From: Nymphaea colorata
Taxonomy: Eukaryota; Streptophyta; Magnoliopsida; Nymphaeales; Nymphaeaceae
Length of the DNA: 64,000 nt
Reading direction: 5' to 3'
NCBI RefSeq assembly: GCF_008831285.2
Contig: NC_045148.1
Coordinates: 16,222,802-16,286,801 of the forward strand
A program made the translations under genes and the position numbers. Below, in pieces: positions 11,136 to 23,197 of the stretch; within the stretch, counting starts at the first letter, position 1; each line of letters opens with the position of its first letter. The notes below the pieces were generated by a model. The model had not been told where the DNA came from and did no database searches. It saw only the letters and a list, made by a program, of their open reading frames with translations.

Positions 11136-13880
11136 ATGGATTTGCTCATTTTTCTATTTCCTGGTCTTCCCTATTTCGTCTGATTATGATATACTTTATG
11201 ATGTGTAAATGGGTTCTTTTCTTTTTTGCTTTTTGCTTTATTTTTTTCGTATTTTTGGTTCTTGGGATAATCTTGCGGGTGGTTGGGTGGGTTTTTGTTC
11301 TCATCTCTTATGGGACCAGTGAGTGTGTTGTTGATTGATTCTTGTTGGTGTTTGAGATCTTTTTTCTTATCGTTTTCCTTTTTTTTTTTGTTTGGGGGTT
11401 TAAGAAAATAATATCAGAAATGAATGGCCTTTCATTCATCCTTTTTGGTGGTGGTGAAAGTATCGGATTCCACTGAGATCTGAGAGAAAAAAAAAGTGAG
11501 AATCGTAATCTACTATATATATATATATTACATAAATGAACTGTTTGATTATTTGATTTATTTTGATGTACCCAATGCTGTACTAGACCCTGCATGGTTT
11601 CAGAAACAGCTAGGATTCTCGTTTAAATGTTGATAAAAACCCATAAACAAGTTGATTGCAACAAGTTCTAGGTAATAGTGAAGAATCTTTACAGGGATTG
11701 TGTTCCTATCTTCGCAAATCTCGGATTTGGAGAAGTCTTTGACTATATTTACGTTTACCCACTTTCCTTTTTTTTTATTTAGATTTGTGTTCTTTCGGGG
11801 AAGTTTTTGGAAAATGCCGTCTTTTCCCATATATATAAAAGCGGTATTTAGGAAGAAAAAAAAAGGAATTGTTTTCTCGTTCCATTTATGATGTGCATTG
11901 AATATAAAAGCAGTTGTTGAAGAATTTTTCGTCTTTTTTTTTTTAAAAAAGAAAAAAGAAAAAATGGGAGTTGGGACGTAGTTTTGTATGCCCTGTTATG
12001 GATGTTAGTCGATGGGTCATGGTTTTGGAATTTCATTTCCTTTGTTTTTCTGTATTGGCTTCGGCTGAACCGATTTTCTATGTGCTTAAATTCACAAAGT
12101 CACCTTTTTTTTTTGTTTGATCTATTGGAAAGGTGACCCAAGGCGGCTTGAATTGGTATAATATAAAAATAAGATCCGGGTTGTTCTCCTGGATATGTCA
12201 ACGGATCCAATTCAAATTGAACGGATGTATTCTTGACCATATCCGATTTTCGAATGTTTGCATATTTAGATTTGAATACTAATGGAAAAAATGGCATATC
12301 AGAATCCGAATCCAAAATCTAATTTCACTGGCCAAATTTTCAATTCACATACCCAAATGCAAATGACTTAAAAAAATGTAAGTGCATTGGATATATGATA
12401 TTCCTTTAAAACTAAATCTGATCAAATCTGAATCCAATCACATCTTTATGTATAGTTGAATCCATTGAACGGCATTTCTTAAAATCAAACCCTACCCGAT
12501 TTCTTAATCAAATGTTAATTTTCTTCCATATTCGTTTTTTTAGAGCCGGTCAGTTGAATATGAAATTGAAATCAGATATATTGACATCCCTAAGCAAAAT
12601 GTGTTATTTAGTCCAATGTGTTATCTGGTCCAGTTTTAATCTGTAACAGCAAATATAATCTCAGCTGTTAATTAAAACTCGTTATTTTCGACAATATTAT
12701 GGAGTTTACCATACTTCCAACTTGCCTTAGTTGCCTCCGTTTGGAAGATGTCTTTTGAGGGAAAAATTTTTCCAAATCTTCATATTACTCGAAAGATCTA
12801 TAAGCTTTCAACAAAGCAATCAGTAACAAAAGCTCTAAATGCCCAAAATGCGAGTTACCAGTTTAGATTATAGACAAAGTAACTCACATCGATATGAACA
12901 AATTTCCCTCCCTTCCCTAAGTTTCCCAATATTCAGGGGAGAAAATCTAGTCTTCAATTCCATACATCCACTTTCCTTTCCATTAAAGATAGAATCTTAA
13001 GTCAGTCGATCCATGCTTGCCCGTCTATTCTGAACCATTGCTCAGAAAGGCAAGCATTACAGATAGATGGTAGACGCCATTGAGACTGCTATTTCCACAA
13101 CTTGACTTTCAGGAAGAAGAAAAATAATTCGCAAAATGTTCGAGCAAACTTCTACTTTTATCCTCACATATATCTTCAGATGCGCGCATGCGCTTATGTA
13201 CACATGCATGCGTGGATTAAACAAATATTTAAGTACCATGCCGGTGCACGAACAGGGAAGTCTTGTTTAAATTAATGTGCTCAAGTCAACCAGAAGCAAT
13301 GAAACTGTTCAGGTTTACCAAGAAACAAGAACATTAAAATAAAAGGAGATTGATGAACTCTAATGAGTTTTGATGCTGACTAAAAAGGTAGAATTTAGCT
13401 AGAAATATAACCAAAGGGAAGCTGATATATATATAACCCGGAAATATGATCGTTCTACCTTTTCAGGCTCCTCTGTTGCTTTGTACATCAAACTCGTATG
13501 GTCTGGAATAAAGGGGAGGTGGATCTATCTCAGGCCACAGCTGTTCTGTCTGGTACTATTTAATGTATATCACTGTGCAGAGCAACAGACTATCCAGCAG
13601 GATGTTGCAGCAATCATTTAAGCAATTGGATCCTACATGTCTTTTTAGCTCTTTATTTTTTTTTTCTTCTCTCACTGTGATGAAAAGATCTGCCCATTTT
13701 GACCACTGTTCCTGTTCAAGAACAAGAGTCTTGTAATTTAATGCACGTACTCCACAGAAGTTCCGCCGATATTCCACTCTTGCCGCCAAATTCATCATGG
13801 TATAATAAATTGTTAGATAACTAGGAGCGCCGGCCGTGTCTATTTTTAACTTTCACTTACTACACGAACTAATCTTTTCA
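11136..13880. other. Intergenic, no gene recognised
   Basis: AT-rich DNA with homopolymer A and T runs. The stretch 12120-12620 has diverged words such as gatccgggtt, aatccgaatcc and gaatccaatcac, similar in flavour to 530-1060, and may be old repeat DNA. No coding region or RNA gene was seen. Confidence 0.4.
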
Positions 13881-13884
13881 TCTT

Positions 13885-14060
13885 GGTATAGCGTAGCTGG
13901 TCGAGTTGCAGGCCGGTGAAGATACAATCCGGCCATTACTTCATTTTTTGCAGGCACTACTCTCGAATTTAATGGAGTGATCACAAGTTTTACCCAACAC
14001 AGGGGGCATGGCCTTCCATCCTGGTGGTGGGGTTCCCTCTCCCACTCACCCATCTCCCAG
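13885..14060 (+). mobile_element. tRNA-derived SINE-like copy 2
   Basis: The A box TAGCGTAGCTGG at 13889-13900 and the following TCGAGTT match the copy at 4.3 kb. The distal block GGGGGCATGG ... TGGTGGTGGGG ... CTCACCCA (about 13998-14051) also matches it in order. The B box is degraded. The copies have diverged, so this is an old insertion. Confidence 0.45.
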
Positions 14061-17000
14061 AATGTGAACCAACTTTTTGTTTTGTAGTTTATTTTGAGGA
14101 AATCAAAACCGTTCACTTTTTCTCTAGCATACTTACTTGAAGTAATTTTTTTTCCAATTTAGTTGGTTCTACATATAGCGTAAAAAATTTAGAAGTAAAA
14201 TAATCTAATTTTGGTTTGGCAGATGGACATGACATTGCACGTTAACAAATGTCCGAACCATGTTAGAAACCCATGTTTGGTAGGTACTGCCCTTCTACGT
14301 GATGGGCAGCCCACATCCAGAAGCAAAAATAAGCATTTTCCAACATTTGACAGTGGGATCTACTTAACCAGGAAAAAACGTGGAGTGCAAGAAGTGACTA
14401 TACGCCAAATCTGTTTTACTTTCTCACCTTCCACGGCAGTGTAATGAATTTAATCATGGTTGCACATTTTTTTTTTATAAATTTAGATAGATTTTATACA
14501 GAAGTTGAGATTAACAGATTTAATTTTTCATAAACATATTTAAGATTAATGGTTCTAATGTTTTGGTCTTACAGAATCGTATCTAAACAGTAAATTATCA
14601 TGATATTTTTTATTCTTACGTTTTTTAACATTTATGTAGTTAGATTTGTGAGCAGCTTGAAAGTACTAAACTGTCAAATGGCTGGACATTGGACAACCGC
14701 ATTCCTTGTGACAAGCTTTGCAGCCTTTCGGAAAGCAAACTAAGTACAAGATAAAGTTTTGCAGGACAGATCTGAGATCTCATACGTTTCTTTTCGCTTA
14801 TTCCTTGTATGAACTAGTGTTATCAGTGTTGGAGTGCTGCCGTATCGGATTGCTGACTGATATTGCCCATGTTGCGCTATTTTCATTGTTTTATTTTAGA
14901 ATCAATTAATAAATGTCTCAAAATATTTAGCTTCTTCAATCAGCACATCTTTTTTCGATTTGCAGCAGATATCACGCGTATCAGCTGATACGAGGCCCAC
15001 ATTGCCAACACTATTCAGAAACAGATAAATTGTTTCTGAATTTTGAGCTAAAAAATCCAACATTTCCCCGACCAGTCATATATGGGTATCCAAGATCTGC
15101 TGCATCCTGAATTGAGGTTGGAACCAGCGAAATGACAGACCAGGCTTGTGGGGGAACTCATCATCTTTGGTTGAAGGTGCTTTCCTGCTTGTCAGTCTCC
15201 AGATACGAACCCATCATTAGTAATGAACCAGTGAAACTAGAAATCTAAACTAAGATGGCTGTGTACAGAATAAAGCGCACAATAAAGTTAAGAATCGAGT
15301 ACTTGGTAGTAGCTATGAGCAGCAGGGTGAAGTGAGTCACCTTCATCCAAATCCAACTCTGCCACTGTTCATTGCATAGTGTAATAACAAATGTTTCTCC
15401 ATAACAACACAAGTTCAAGATAAGGCGCAGTAACTTCTTGCAGACGAACAGAAGGGCAAGGACCGACTCCAGTCTGCCCTTTCCGAGCAGGAGGGATAAA
15501 AAAATTGGTGCTCAGTGCTAAGATTAATGATGGCTTGTCTCGCAAAACATTACCAAGGCATAGCTGTGGGACTCTCAAGAGTATGGGATGAAAGTACGGA
15601 TCGTCTGTGATCTGTGTGAGGACAATGACATAAGGTTATGATTTGGGATTTCACCTTTTCAATTCTTGGTGAGTGAGAAGGGAGCACCAACTACGTCCCC
15701 AAAGACTTTTCTTAAGGAGAAAAGTTTGTGGGAAAGAAACAGGCAGTTTCTTGAATGCTTATATATGTGACATCTACTACAAAATAAATTACGTATTCGA
15801 ACGTTTCCCCAAAGCTAGATGGCTTTTCTCGTCGTGGAAAATCTAATTGAAGGCAGAGTAACCCATGGCATAAACCTGTCACAAAAATTCAAACGCTCTT
15901 TCTGCTCTCTTGGGAAGCAGCTGTATCGGATTTTTCATCAGGTGCCCACTGAAAGAACAAACTCTGCTTGTCGAGACTGTCCTAAGCCTATCCAAAAATA
16001 AATGAAGGGGATGGGCAACTGCATGTGAACTTTGGAAAATGGTTGCAGCTAGCTCTTGACCGAAGTCATGGCTAATTTTCCTCGAAGAAGCTTTCCAACA
16101 CTGGAAGTGGGACCAAGGAAGAGCATTATATAGTACAGAGAGCTGATGAAAGTGGCATGTGGTGGTGGAGGAGAAAAGTGGGCTAAAGATGAAGTCACAG
16201 CACTCGGAAAAGATGCCCTTCAAGTCATGGCAAGGAGGAAACCTACCACCCAACACTTTCTCTCGTCTTTCTACCTAACATCTGACTTTGCTATATGAGA
16301 AAGAATGATACAAAAACGAAAAGGAGAAACTGACTTGCTGTTGTTTGTCAACGTGTAGCCTACAAATGATTTTTCTGTATTGCTGTATCTACTATCTACT
16401 ACCGTCCCTCAGTAGTTACACCAGGTTTTCACGTTATTATAGCAAAATTATGTTTACTATAAATTCGCGGAGGCAGAGAACAGGGCAATTCTTTCAATTG
16501 TCAGCATCAATTGTTTGGCTTGTGAGTGGAGAAATTGAAAGAAAGATTCATGATGGGGGATCAGTACTGATGATGTAGCATGATAGCTTGAGGTTGCTAA
16601 GCTGACCTACATATATAATTATATATGTGTGTGTGTGGCGACATATTAAACGTTGAACATGAACAGAACAAACATATCTACTCCCCTGCTGGCAGTGTGA
16701 AACTTTTTCTTCAGGTAAGTAGAGATCAACGCTTGACCTGTGATGTGATAGCGAATCTTTCTCTTTTGCTTCAACCGGTTATGGAACTGTGAACCTTTGT
16801 ATATGATGTCATGTTACCACTGCTAAGCCAAGGGACAACTAATAAATCAGTATGACTCTGATTTTCTATGTATTTAGCTGTTTTAAATCCGATTGGCTGG
16901 CAATCTCACAGGAAGGATTATTCTCTTGCTTACCAGTCGTTAGGCCAATTCATAAAATGCTAAGTCATGGAAGTTAAATGGCGCCATGAAAATAACAAAC

Positions 17001-18591
17001 AGGAAGGGCGCCATTCTTGCAGAGCAGAGCCGAGAATCTAAACCCGGATTTTCACCAAGTTAAAAGAAGAACAAGAAGAAAAAAGGTTACCAATCAAAGA
17101 AAAATCTGAAAAGGAAATAAAATGGCGACAAGATGAATGTGTTCATGGCTAGTGGATTTCCGGTAAAGCAAAGTGAGAGGACTTCTGCAAAATACAGATT
17201 GTCCCACTTAAAATAAATTTCTAGTTCACCCCTTGAGCAAGCAGGTCCGATCACAAACAAACACCTACATTTAAATGCCCTGATCTATAGTCTATTTGTC
17301 TCTCACTTTCTTTAGCTTGGGCACTAGGCAGACGTTTAAACATCGCTTAGGATAGATGCCGAAGATGGTGTTTGATAGCTAGAACATGTGTTCTTGGAAG
17401 GGTAAGTACTGTGGGTGGTCCTTGCAAATATTATGAGCCTCCCAACTGCACAATGTTTTCATAGGCACAGACTCAACTATATTTTGCTAGATTATTAAAT
17501 TTCATGATCTTAGCGTGGATAGGGTCATGTACGAGATGGGCACCATATACACTGCATCGAGACTCATCCCCTTTAGGTCTCGGGAGGGTCCGGACATTTT
17601 GGCAACCCCTGCCATGGTGGTCCTGGGAATTTTACGTTGGAAGATACGAAGGATTCAATTTCTGAAGGCAAGCTATCATGGCCTGCCTTTAAAGACTGAA
17701 ATATCAGGAAACTCTGCTGCTGGACGGTAGGTCCCCGTCCTTGTTATTAATGAAATTTAGCACAAAAATTGCTGTACAAGCCATGCCCCCAAAAAGAAAA
17801 AAGAAAGAGGTCTTCCCAGTCTCCCTCTACCTTCCTGGCCTGCAATGAACAACTTGATCCATTTCGTCTGGTAAGCTACATGTTTAATCCGACCTGTAAT
17901 ATCAGCAGCACACATTTTTATCCATTGAACAAAGACTTGTTCATAAGACTGAGCGATGATCAGAGGAAGAGTGGCACGCCCACCTGCCCCTATTATCAAT
18001 TCCTGGGATCACTCTTAGCCTTATTACCAGAGGATCTAGATATGATTGAACTCAAATTTCCTTGTGTTGTAAGGAGGGCCAATCTCCTGAAACCATTCCG
18101 AGTCTAAGCCATTGCCTACAGCTCTCCAATTCTTTATCCTTACGCCTGAGGAGCGCCATGAACGCATCCACACACTGATTCCAAAATTCTTTCTGCAGAT
18201 CTTTACCAGAGAGACGTTGGCTCTCGAATCTCGATCATGCACCTGTTGCAAGTCTTCCAGGCATTCCAGATCACACGGTGGAAGCAGGCCTGCCAACAAC
18301 GGTTCAAAGACTGAAACATATGCTTCTTAAGAGATAGATAACGAGTTAGAAGTCCGCTAGAAATCAGATTGGAAGCAATGAGGAAAATGAGAAATCCTTA
18401 AAACCAAATCCGGCCCATTTACAGTCCTTTGTCAAGGCATTTTCCTTCATTTGATCGAATCCAGTCTCAGTATATATGATTTGTTAGGTGACCCAATTCC
18501 AACTCAGCTCCGCATCTCAGCACCAGGAGCCATATGGCCTGTTAATAGCTTCATGAACAATATTTTGTTGGTGAACTTGGTCAGTGGTCGA
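14061..18591. other. Intergenic, no gene recognised
   Basis: Several frames of 60-125 codons occur (for example 15879-16256 on the minus strand and 17769-18107 on the plus strand), but none carries a domain I recognise, a clear intron pattern or a codon bias separating it from its surroundings. Part of 18036-18299 (minus) reads in two frames as protein-like text, which could be a decayed gene or transposon fragment. Confidence 0.4.
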
Positions 18592-18973
18592 TGTTAAAAT
18601 GAATATAACGAAGAAATAGAGAGTGTCGATGGGAAAGAAGCATAGTAAGGCAACATATTACGTGGTTCGGCTTGTAGCCTACATCCACGAGAGAAAAAAG
18701 GGGCTTACTCCTTCATATTATTTCACTCATATTTACAGGAGTTATTCACACTTTATATAGAATTAAAAACACCTTTAGATGGAAACATCTTTATAAGGGA
18801 GTTACGAAAAATCCTCCAGCTGATATTGTTGGTATTGATTCCAACGATCATGGAGAAGATATCATCGATATGAAAAAACGCCCAAATCTGTGCTGATTGA
18901 GGAAACACCCAAATATGTAGATATCTCCTTCTCAAATATGGTGGATCGCCTCCTTATCTCTTTGTAACGGACA
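18592..18973 (-). repeat. Element A 3' LTR
   Basis: This 382-bp LTR is paired with 29107-29488. It contains the inverted CGTGG...CCACG hairpin at 18661-18689. Confidence 0.93.
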
Positions 18974-18986
18974 GTCTCCCCCTCAA
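18974..18986 (-). promoter_or_regulatory. Element A polypurine tract
   Basis: On the minus strand this reads TTGAGGGGGAGAC immediately 5' of the 3' LTR, the position and composition of a plus-strand primer. The pol stop codon overlaps its upstream edge. Confidence 0.85.
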
Positions 18987-19570
18987 GTTGGTGAGCAGAT
19001 GTCAATCTGCCCCAACTTGCGTATAATATATATATGGAGATCCCCACCAAGAGATTTTGTAAGGATATCAGCAAGTTGAAATTCGCTTCTCACATGTGGT
19101 GTGTTAATAGTTCCATCTTGTATTTTTTCTCTAATAAAGTGACAATCAACTTCGATGTGCTTAGTGTGTTCATGAAACACATGATTAGCTCCAATGTAGA
19201 TTGTTGCAATGTTGTCACACATAAGCTTCATAGACTCCCTTATTTCAATCTTCATATCTTTGAGCAATGCTTTTATCCATATCAACTCACATGTACATAA
19301 TGCCATGGCCCTGTATTCAGCCTCTGCGCTCGATCGAGCCACCACTGACTGTTTTTTGCTTTTCCAAGTTACCAAGATTCTTCCAACAAACGTACAATAT
19401 CCTGATGTAGACTTTCGGCTGTTTGGATCCCCTGCCCAGTCAGCATCGCAATATCCAGTTACATCTATTTTCTGATCTCGTTTCATCAAGATTCCTTGCT
19501 CTGGAGTTCCTTTTAAATATCTCAAGATCATATGAACAACTTCGACATGTCTTGACCTCGGGTTGTGCAT
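18983..19570 (-). pseudogene. Element A RNase H region
   Basis: The C-terminal part of copia pol contains the RNase H blocks DADWAGDPNSRKSTSGY, SSAEAEYRAM and TKHIEVDCHFIREK, and ends close to the polypurine tract. It is out of frame with the reverse transcriptase segment upstream (to 19582), so a small indel near 19575-19620 separates them. Confidence 0.9.
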
Positions 19571-19581
19571 AAATTGACTTA

Positions 19582-20466
19582 CTAAGCTGACAGCATAGGT
19601 GACATCCGGTCGATGACAGTCAAGTATATAAGCTTTCCAACCAACTTTTGAAAACTTTGAATGTTTTCTACTTCTTCTTTCTTCAATTTGCAGTTCATTT
19701 CAAGGGGCGTGTCTGCAACCTTGGCACCCAGGCAACCGGTTTCCTTCAAGAGGTCGAGAGTGTATTTTCTTTGACATATAAAGATTCTATTTTCGGAATG
19801 CGCCACTTCTATACCCAAGAAGTATCGTAGGATCCCGAGATCTTTGATTTCAAATTGCTGATTTAGATAGATTTTGACTTGAGCCATGAAATCTTTGTCA
19901 TCACCTGTCAATATGATGTCATCTACATATACAAGCAAAATGATTGCTTTTGAAGATCGAATAGCAACAAACATGGTATAATCAGCGCTACTATGTTTGA
20001 ACCCAATTTTAACCAATGTTTCACTTAGGCGTGAAAACCAAGCTCGGAGGGACTGCTTAAGGCCATAAAGTGCCTGTTTTAGTTTGCACATATATCCTTT
20101 CTTATGTTGTATGCCTTGAGGAACTTGCATGTAAACTTCTTCGTTGAGTTCTCCATGAAAAAATGCATTCTTGACATCAAGTTGTTCAAGTTTCCACCGC
20201 TTGATTGATGCTATTGATAGGAGAATCCTTACTGTATTCATCTTAACGACAGGAGCAAAGGTCTCATTGTAATCCACTCATTCGGTTTGAGTAAAACCTT
20301 TAGCAACGAGACGAGCTTTGTATCGTTCTATAGAACCATCATTATGATATTTTATCTTGTAAACCCACTTACATCCAAGGACTCGCTTCCCTTCGGGCAA
20401 TGGTACTAGCTCCCAAGTCTTGTTCTTCTTTAATGCAGCAACTCTTCTTCCATAGCAACCTGCCAA
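19582..20466 (-). pseudogene. Element A reverse transcriptase, interrupted by a stop
   Basis: The segment runs from the copia RT entry motif ([33 protein letters not shown]) through the LYGLKQ block to the catalytic YVDDIILTG. An in-frame TGA at about 20275-20280 separates the N-terminal motif from the remainder, directly before VDYNETFAPVV. The reading is otherwise collinear with active copia RTs. Confidence 0.9.
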
Positions 20467-20730
20467 TTTTGATTCGCGCTTGCTTCCTCGTAGTTTTTTG
20501 GTTCATGATGAGAGTAGGTATTGAGAATATAGGACTGGTATGGTTTGGATAAGGCATCAAAGGTAGTATAGTTGTCTATGAAATGAACGTGTTGGGTTGA
20601 TAGATAGGTATAGAACTCTTTTGGTTTTGGCGGTGGTCTAGAGGGACGAGTTGATCTTCTAAGTGTCGGTTCAAGAGTTTGGTTATGGTGTGACACCGGT
20701 GGTTGGGAATTGCTATATTGGTTTGGATTA

Positions 20731-21828
20731 CTATCTTGATTTGGGTTTTAAGACGATAGGTTCACTAGATTGCTGGTTTTGGTTCTGGGTTTGAACAACT
20801 GGAACTTGAAAAACGTCAACAAGAGGAAGGGGAAGGGAAGCAACAGGATCGATGGATGTAATAGAGGAAGTTGGGGCAGTCATAGTGGTACCGTGATCTT
20901 GTGTGTGAGTCTCCCCCTGACTCGATGCCTCATAGAAAGGTTCACTTTCGAAAAATTTCACATCCCGAGTCACAAAAAACTTTCTTGATCTTGGTTCAAA
21001 ACATCTATAACCTTTCTTCTTGTTAGAGTAGCCAAGAAAAACACATTTGAAGGCTCGTTTCTCAAGTTTATTTCGGAATTTTTCTTGTATATGCACAAAA
21101 CATTTGCAGCCAAAAATTCTTAAATGTGTAACAGAAATCGATCTTTGAAGTAAAACTTCAAGGGGAACTTGATTTTCAATACTAGAACTTGGAACTCTAT
21201 TGACAAGATAACAAGCAGTACCAATCGCTTCTGCCCAAAACGTTTGAGGTACATTCATGTGAATCATGAGAGCGCGAGCGATAGTAAGAAGTTGTTTATT
21301 TTTCCTTTCTGATACCTCGTTTTGTTGGGGAGTTCCAGAACACGTAAGTTGTGGTTGAATTCCCTTTTTGTTCATGAATTCCTCAAACTGTTGATTCACA
21401 TATTCCCTCCCATTATCAGATCGAAGCTTCTTAATTTGTGCACCATACTGAGTGTAAACAAGATTGTAATAGTCTTGAAAAGTCTTAAAAACTTCACTTT
21501 TATTTCTAAGAAAAAATATCCATGACATGCGAGATTTATCTTCAATGAAAGTCACATAGTACCTGTATCCCGTATAGGATTCCATAGGAGCTGGTTCCCA
21601 TACGTCAGAATGCACTAAATCGATGAAATTTGTGGATCGTTCAGTAGATGATTGAAACGGTAGTCTTGTAGATTTGGAATATTCACAAGCATCACAAGAG
21701 TGTTCGTCAGTGGTGATATTAGGAACACGCATCTTTAAGCTTCTGTCTGAAATGTGTCCAAGTCGTGCATGCCACAGTTGGCATTCTTGCCTTCTTTTCC
21801 ATATTAGTATGTATGAGAAAGCTAGCAC
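20731..21828 (-). pseudogene. Element A integrase and connector
   Basis: The frame contains the zinc-binding HHCC region (WHARLGHISD, CDACEYSKSTRLPF) and the rve core: SDVWEPAP, FIEDKSRMSWIF, RSDNGREYVN and a GTPQQNEVSERKN block with the third acidic residue. Downstream is the copia-type GKE-like linker (GCKCFVHIQEKFRNK, FLGYSNKKKGY). It is followed by low-complexity connector sequence before RT. Confidence 0.9.
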
Positions 21829-22591
21829 CGGAAGTTTCCATCAGATACAACCCGTTTTGTTCTCGTCCTCTACCAATCTCCTTCTTCGTTTCCAGATCCT
21901 GAAATATCACATTCTTGGGAGAAAAAACAGCCAGACAATTATAAGTCTTTGTCAACTTACTAACGGACATCAAACTAGCGGAGAGATTAGGAACATAAAG
22001 GACTGAAGATGATCTGTTTTCAAAGAATGAAAATTTTTCAGTTCCATCAACAGCAATATGTGATCTGTCGGCTGTGAATACTGGCTTTTTGTTCATGCAA
22101 TCAATCACAGTTAACCTTGGTGCATCATTCGTCATATGATCAGTTGCACCCGTATCAACAACCCATATAGAATTATTAGAATGAGTGCAGAGAGCAAGAT
22201 TGTTACCTTCCTTGGTATTGCCGACTGGATGAGTAGATACCAGATTTGTTTTAGAGAACTTTTGAAAAAAATTCTCTAAATCATCTTTTGTAACAAGATC
22301 AGCTCGAGGAGAATGAGAAGGGGCAGCCGGTTTTTCTCTTACAGGTCTGCCGACGAGCTCCCAACATCTTTCTCGAAGGTGTCCGGTTTTTTTGCAAAAA
22401 GTACATTTGAGGTTGCTGCGATTCCGTTGGAGATTGTTTCTACCGCTTTGATTTTTTGAAACAGCTTTCCACGTATTTTGTTCAGACCGAGCTATGCACG
22501 CCATCTTCTCCGGACCCTCTTCATATAACTCTGATTTGGGTATCGGGTTAATAACCTTTTTTCTAGTGTTTCTCTTTGAATTGCTTGACAA
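21719..22591 (-). pseudogene. Element A gag C-terminus and protease
   Basis: A CCHC zinc knuckle (CTFCKKTGHLRERC) and the aspartic protease site WVVDTGATDHM are in one frame. The frame overlaps the integrase frame by about 110 bp in another register, indicating a frameshift. Upstream gag sequence lies in yet another frame (22492-22863). Confidence 0.88.
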
Positions 22592-22948
22592 ACTTGATTA
22601 AAACTTGGCAAGGGATTAGTCATGAGAATCTGGCTGCGAAGATTCTCATAATCAGGTCCAAGACCAGCAAGAACTTTAAAAATTTTGTCCTCCTCGAATC
22701 TTTTTTGATAAACTTCAGCATCGGCAGTGGCCGGTCTGTATTGTGCAAGCTCATCATACAAGCTGCGTAACTTGTTTAAATAAAGACCGGTGCTTGCCGG
22801 CTTTGGTGAGATTGGCAATATCAAGTTGAAGTTGGTACACACGAGCAAGGTTGTTTTGCTCACTGTACATCTCCTTCAATGTATCCCATATTTCTTTCGC
22901 AGTTTCTTTATACAATAATAGACTGGAAATAAGAGGTTCCATGGAATC
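22492..22948 (-). pseudogene. Element A gag, distal part (beyond element B)
   Basis: Copia gag sequence (UBN2-like) resumes at 22948 directly beyond element B, with blocks EIWDTLKEMYSEQ and YENLRSQILMTNPLPS. The frame changes near 22800. The matching N-terminal gag segment lies 5.4 kb away at 28366-28625, so the gene was cut by the insertion of B. Confidence 0.85.
22944..22948. repeat. Element B target-site duplication, left
   Basis: GAATC directly before the left LTR of element B is repeated at 28366-28370. Confidence 0.92.
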
Positions 22949-23197
22949 TGAGAAGACCTTGAGAATATCGTGAGAGAAAGAGAAAGAGAGGACACGAGCA
23001 GAAGCAAATACTATAAGCTCTTCTATATTATGTATTGATTGGAATACAGCAAATATATAGAGTACATTTGATGGGAGGTTACAACACAATATGGCAAGAT
23101 ATAAAATCTATCAGATCCACAATTATAGGGGATTGACGTTGCCAATTAGATCCACAATTATAGGCTCGTCAATCATTATCCAAAACCTTCCTTAACA
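22949..23197 (-). repeat. Element B 3' LTR, 249 bp
   Basis: This copy keeps a 32-bp segment absent from the 5' LTR. It also contains two direct copies of AGATCCACAATTATAGG spaced about 42 bp. The last codons and the stop of pol (to 23176) lie inside it. Confidence 0.93.

Noticed and set aside
12120-12620. Dispersed repeat family shared with 530-1060 and 7140-7600
   Set aside because: They share short words built on gaatccgaatcc, but I could not align them convincingly by eye.
15879-16256. 125-codon minus-strand frame as a gene
   Set aside because: No recognisable domain, no splice structure and no family resemblance; a chance frame cannot be excluded.
18036-18299. Fragment of a LINE or host gene
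   Set aside because: Protein-like text appears in two frames, but I could not match it to a named domain.
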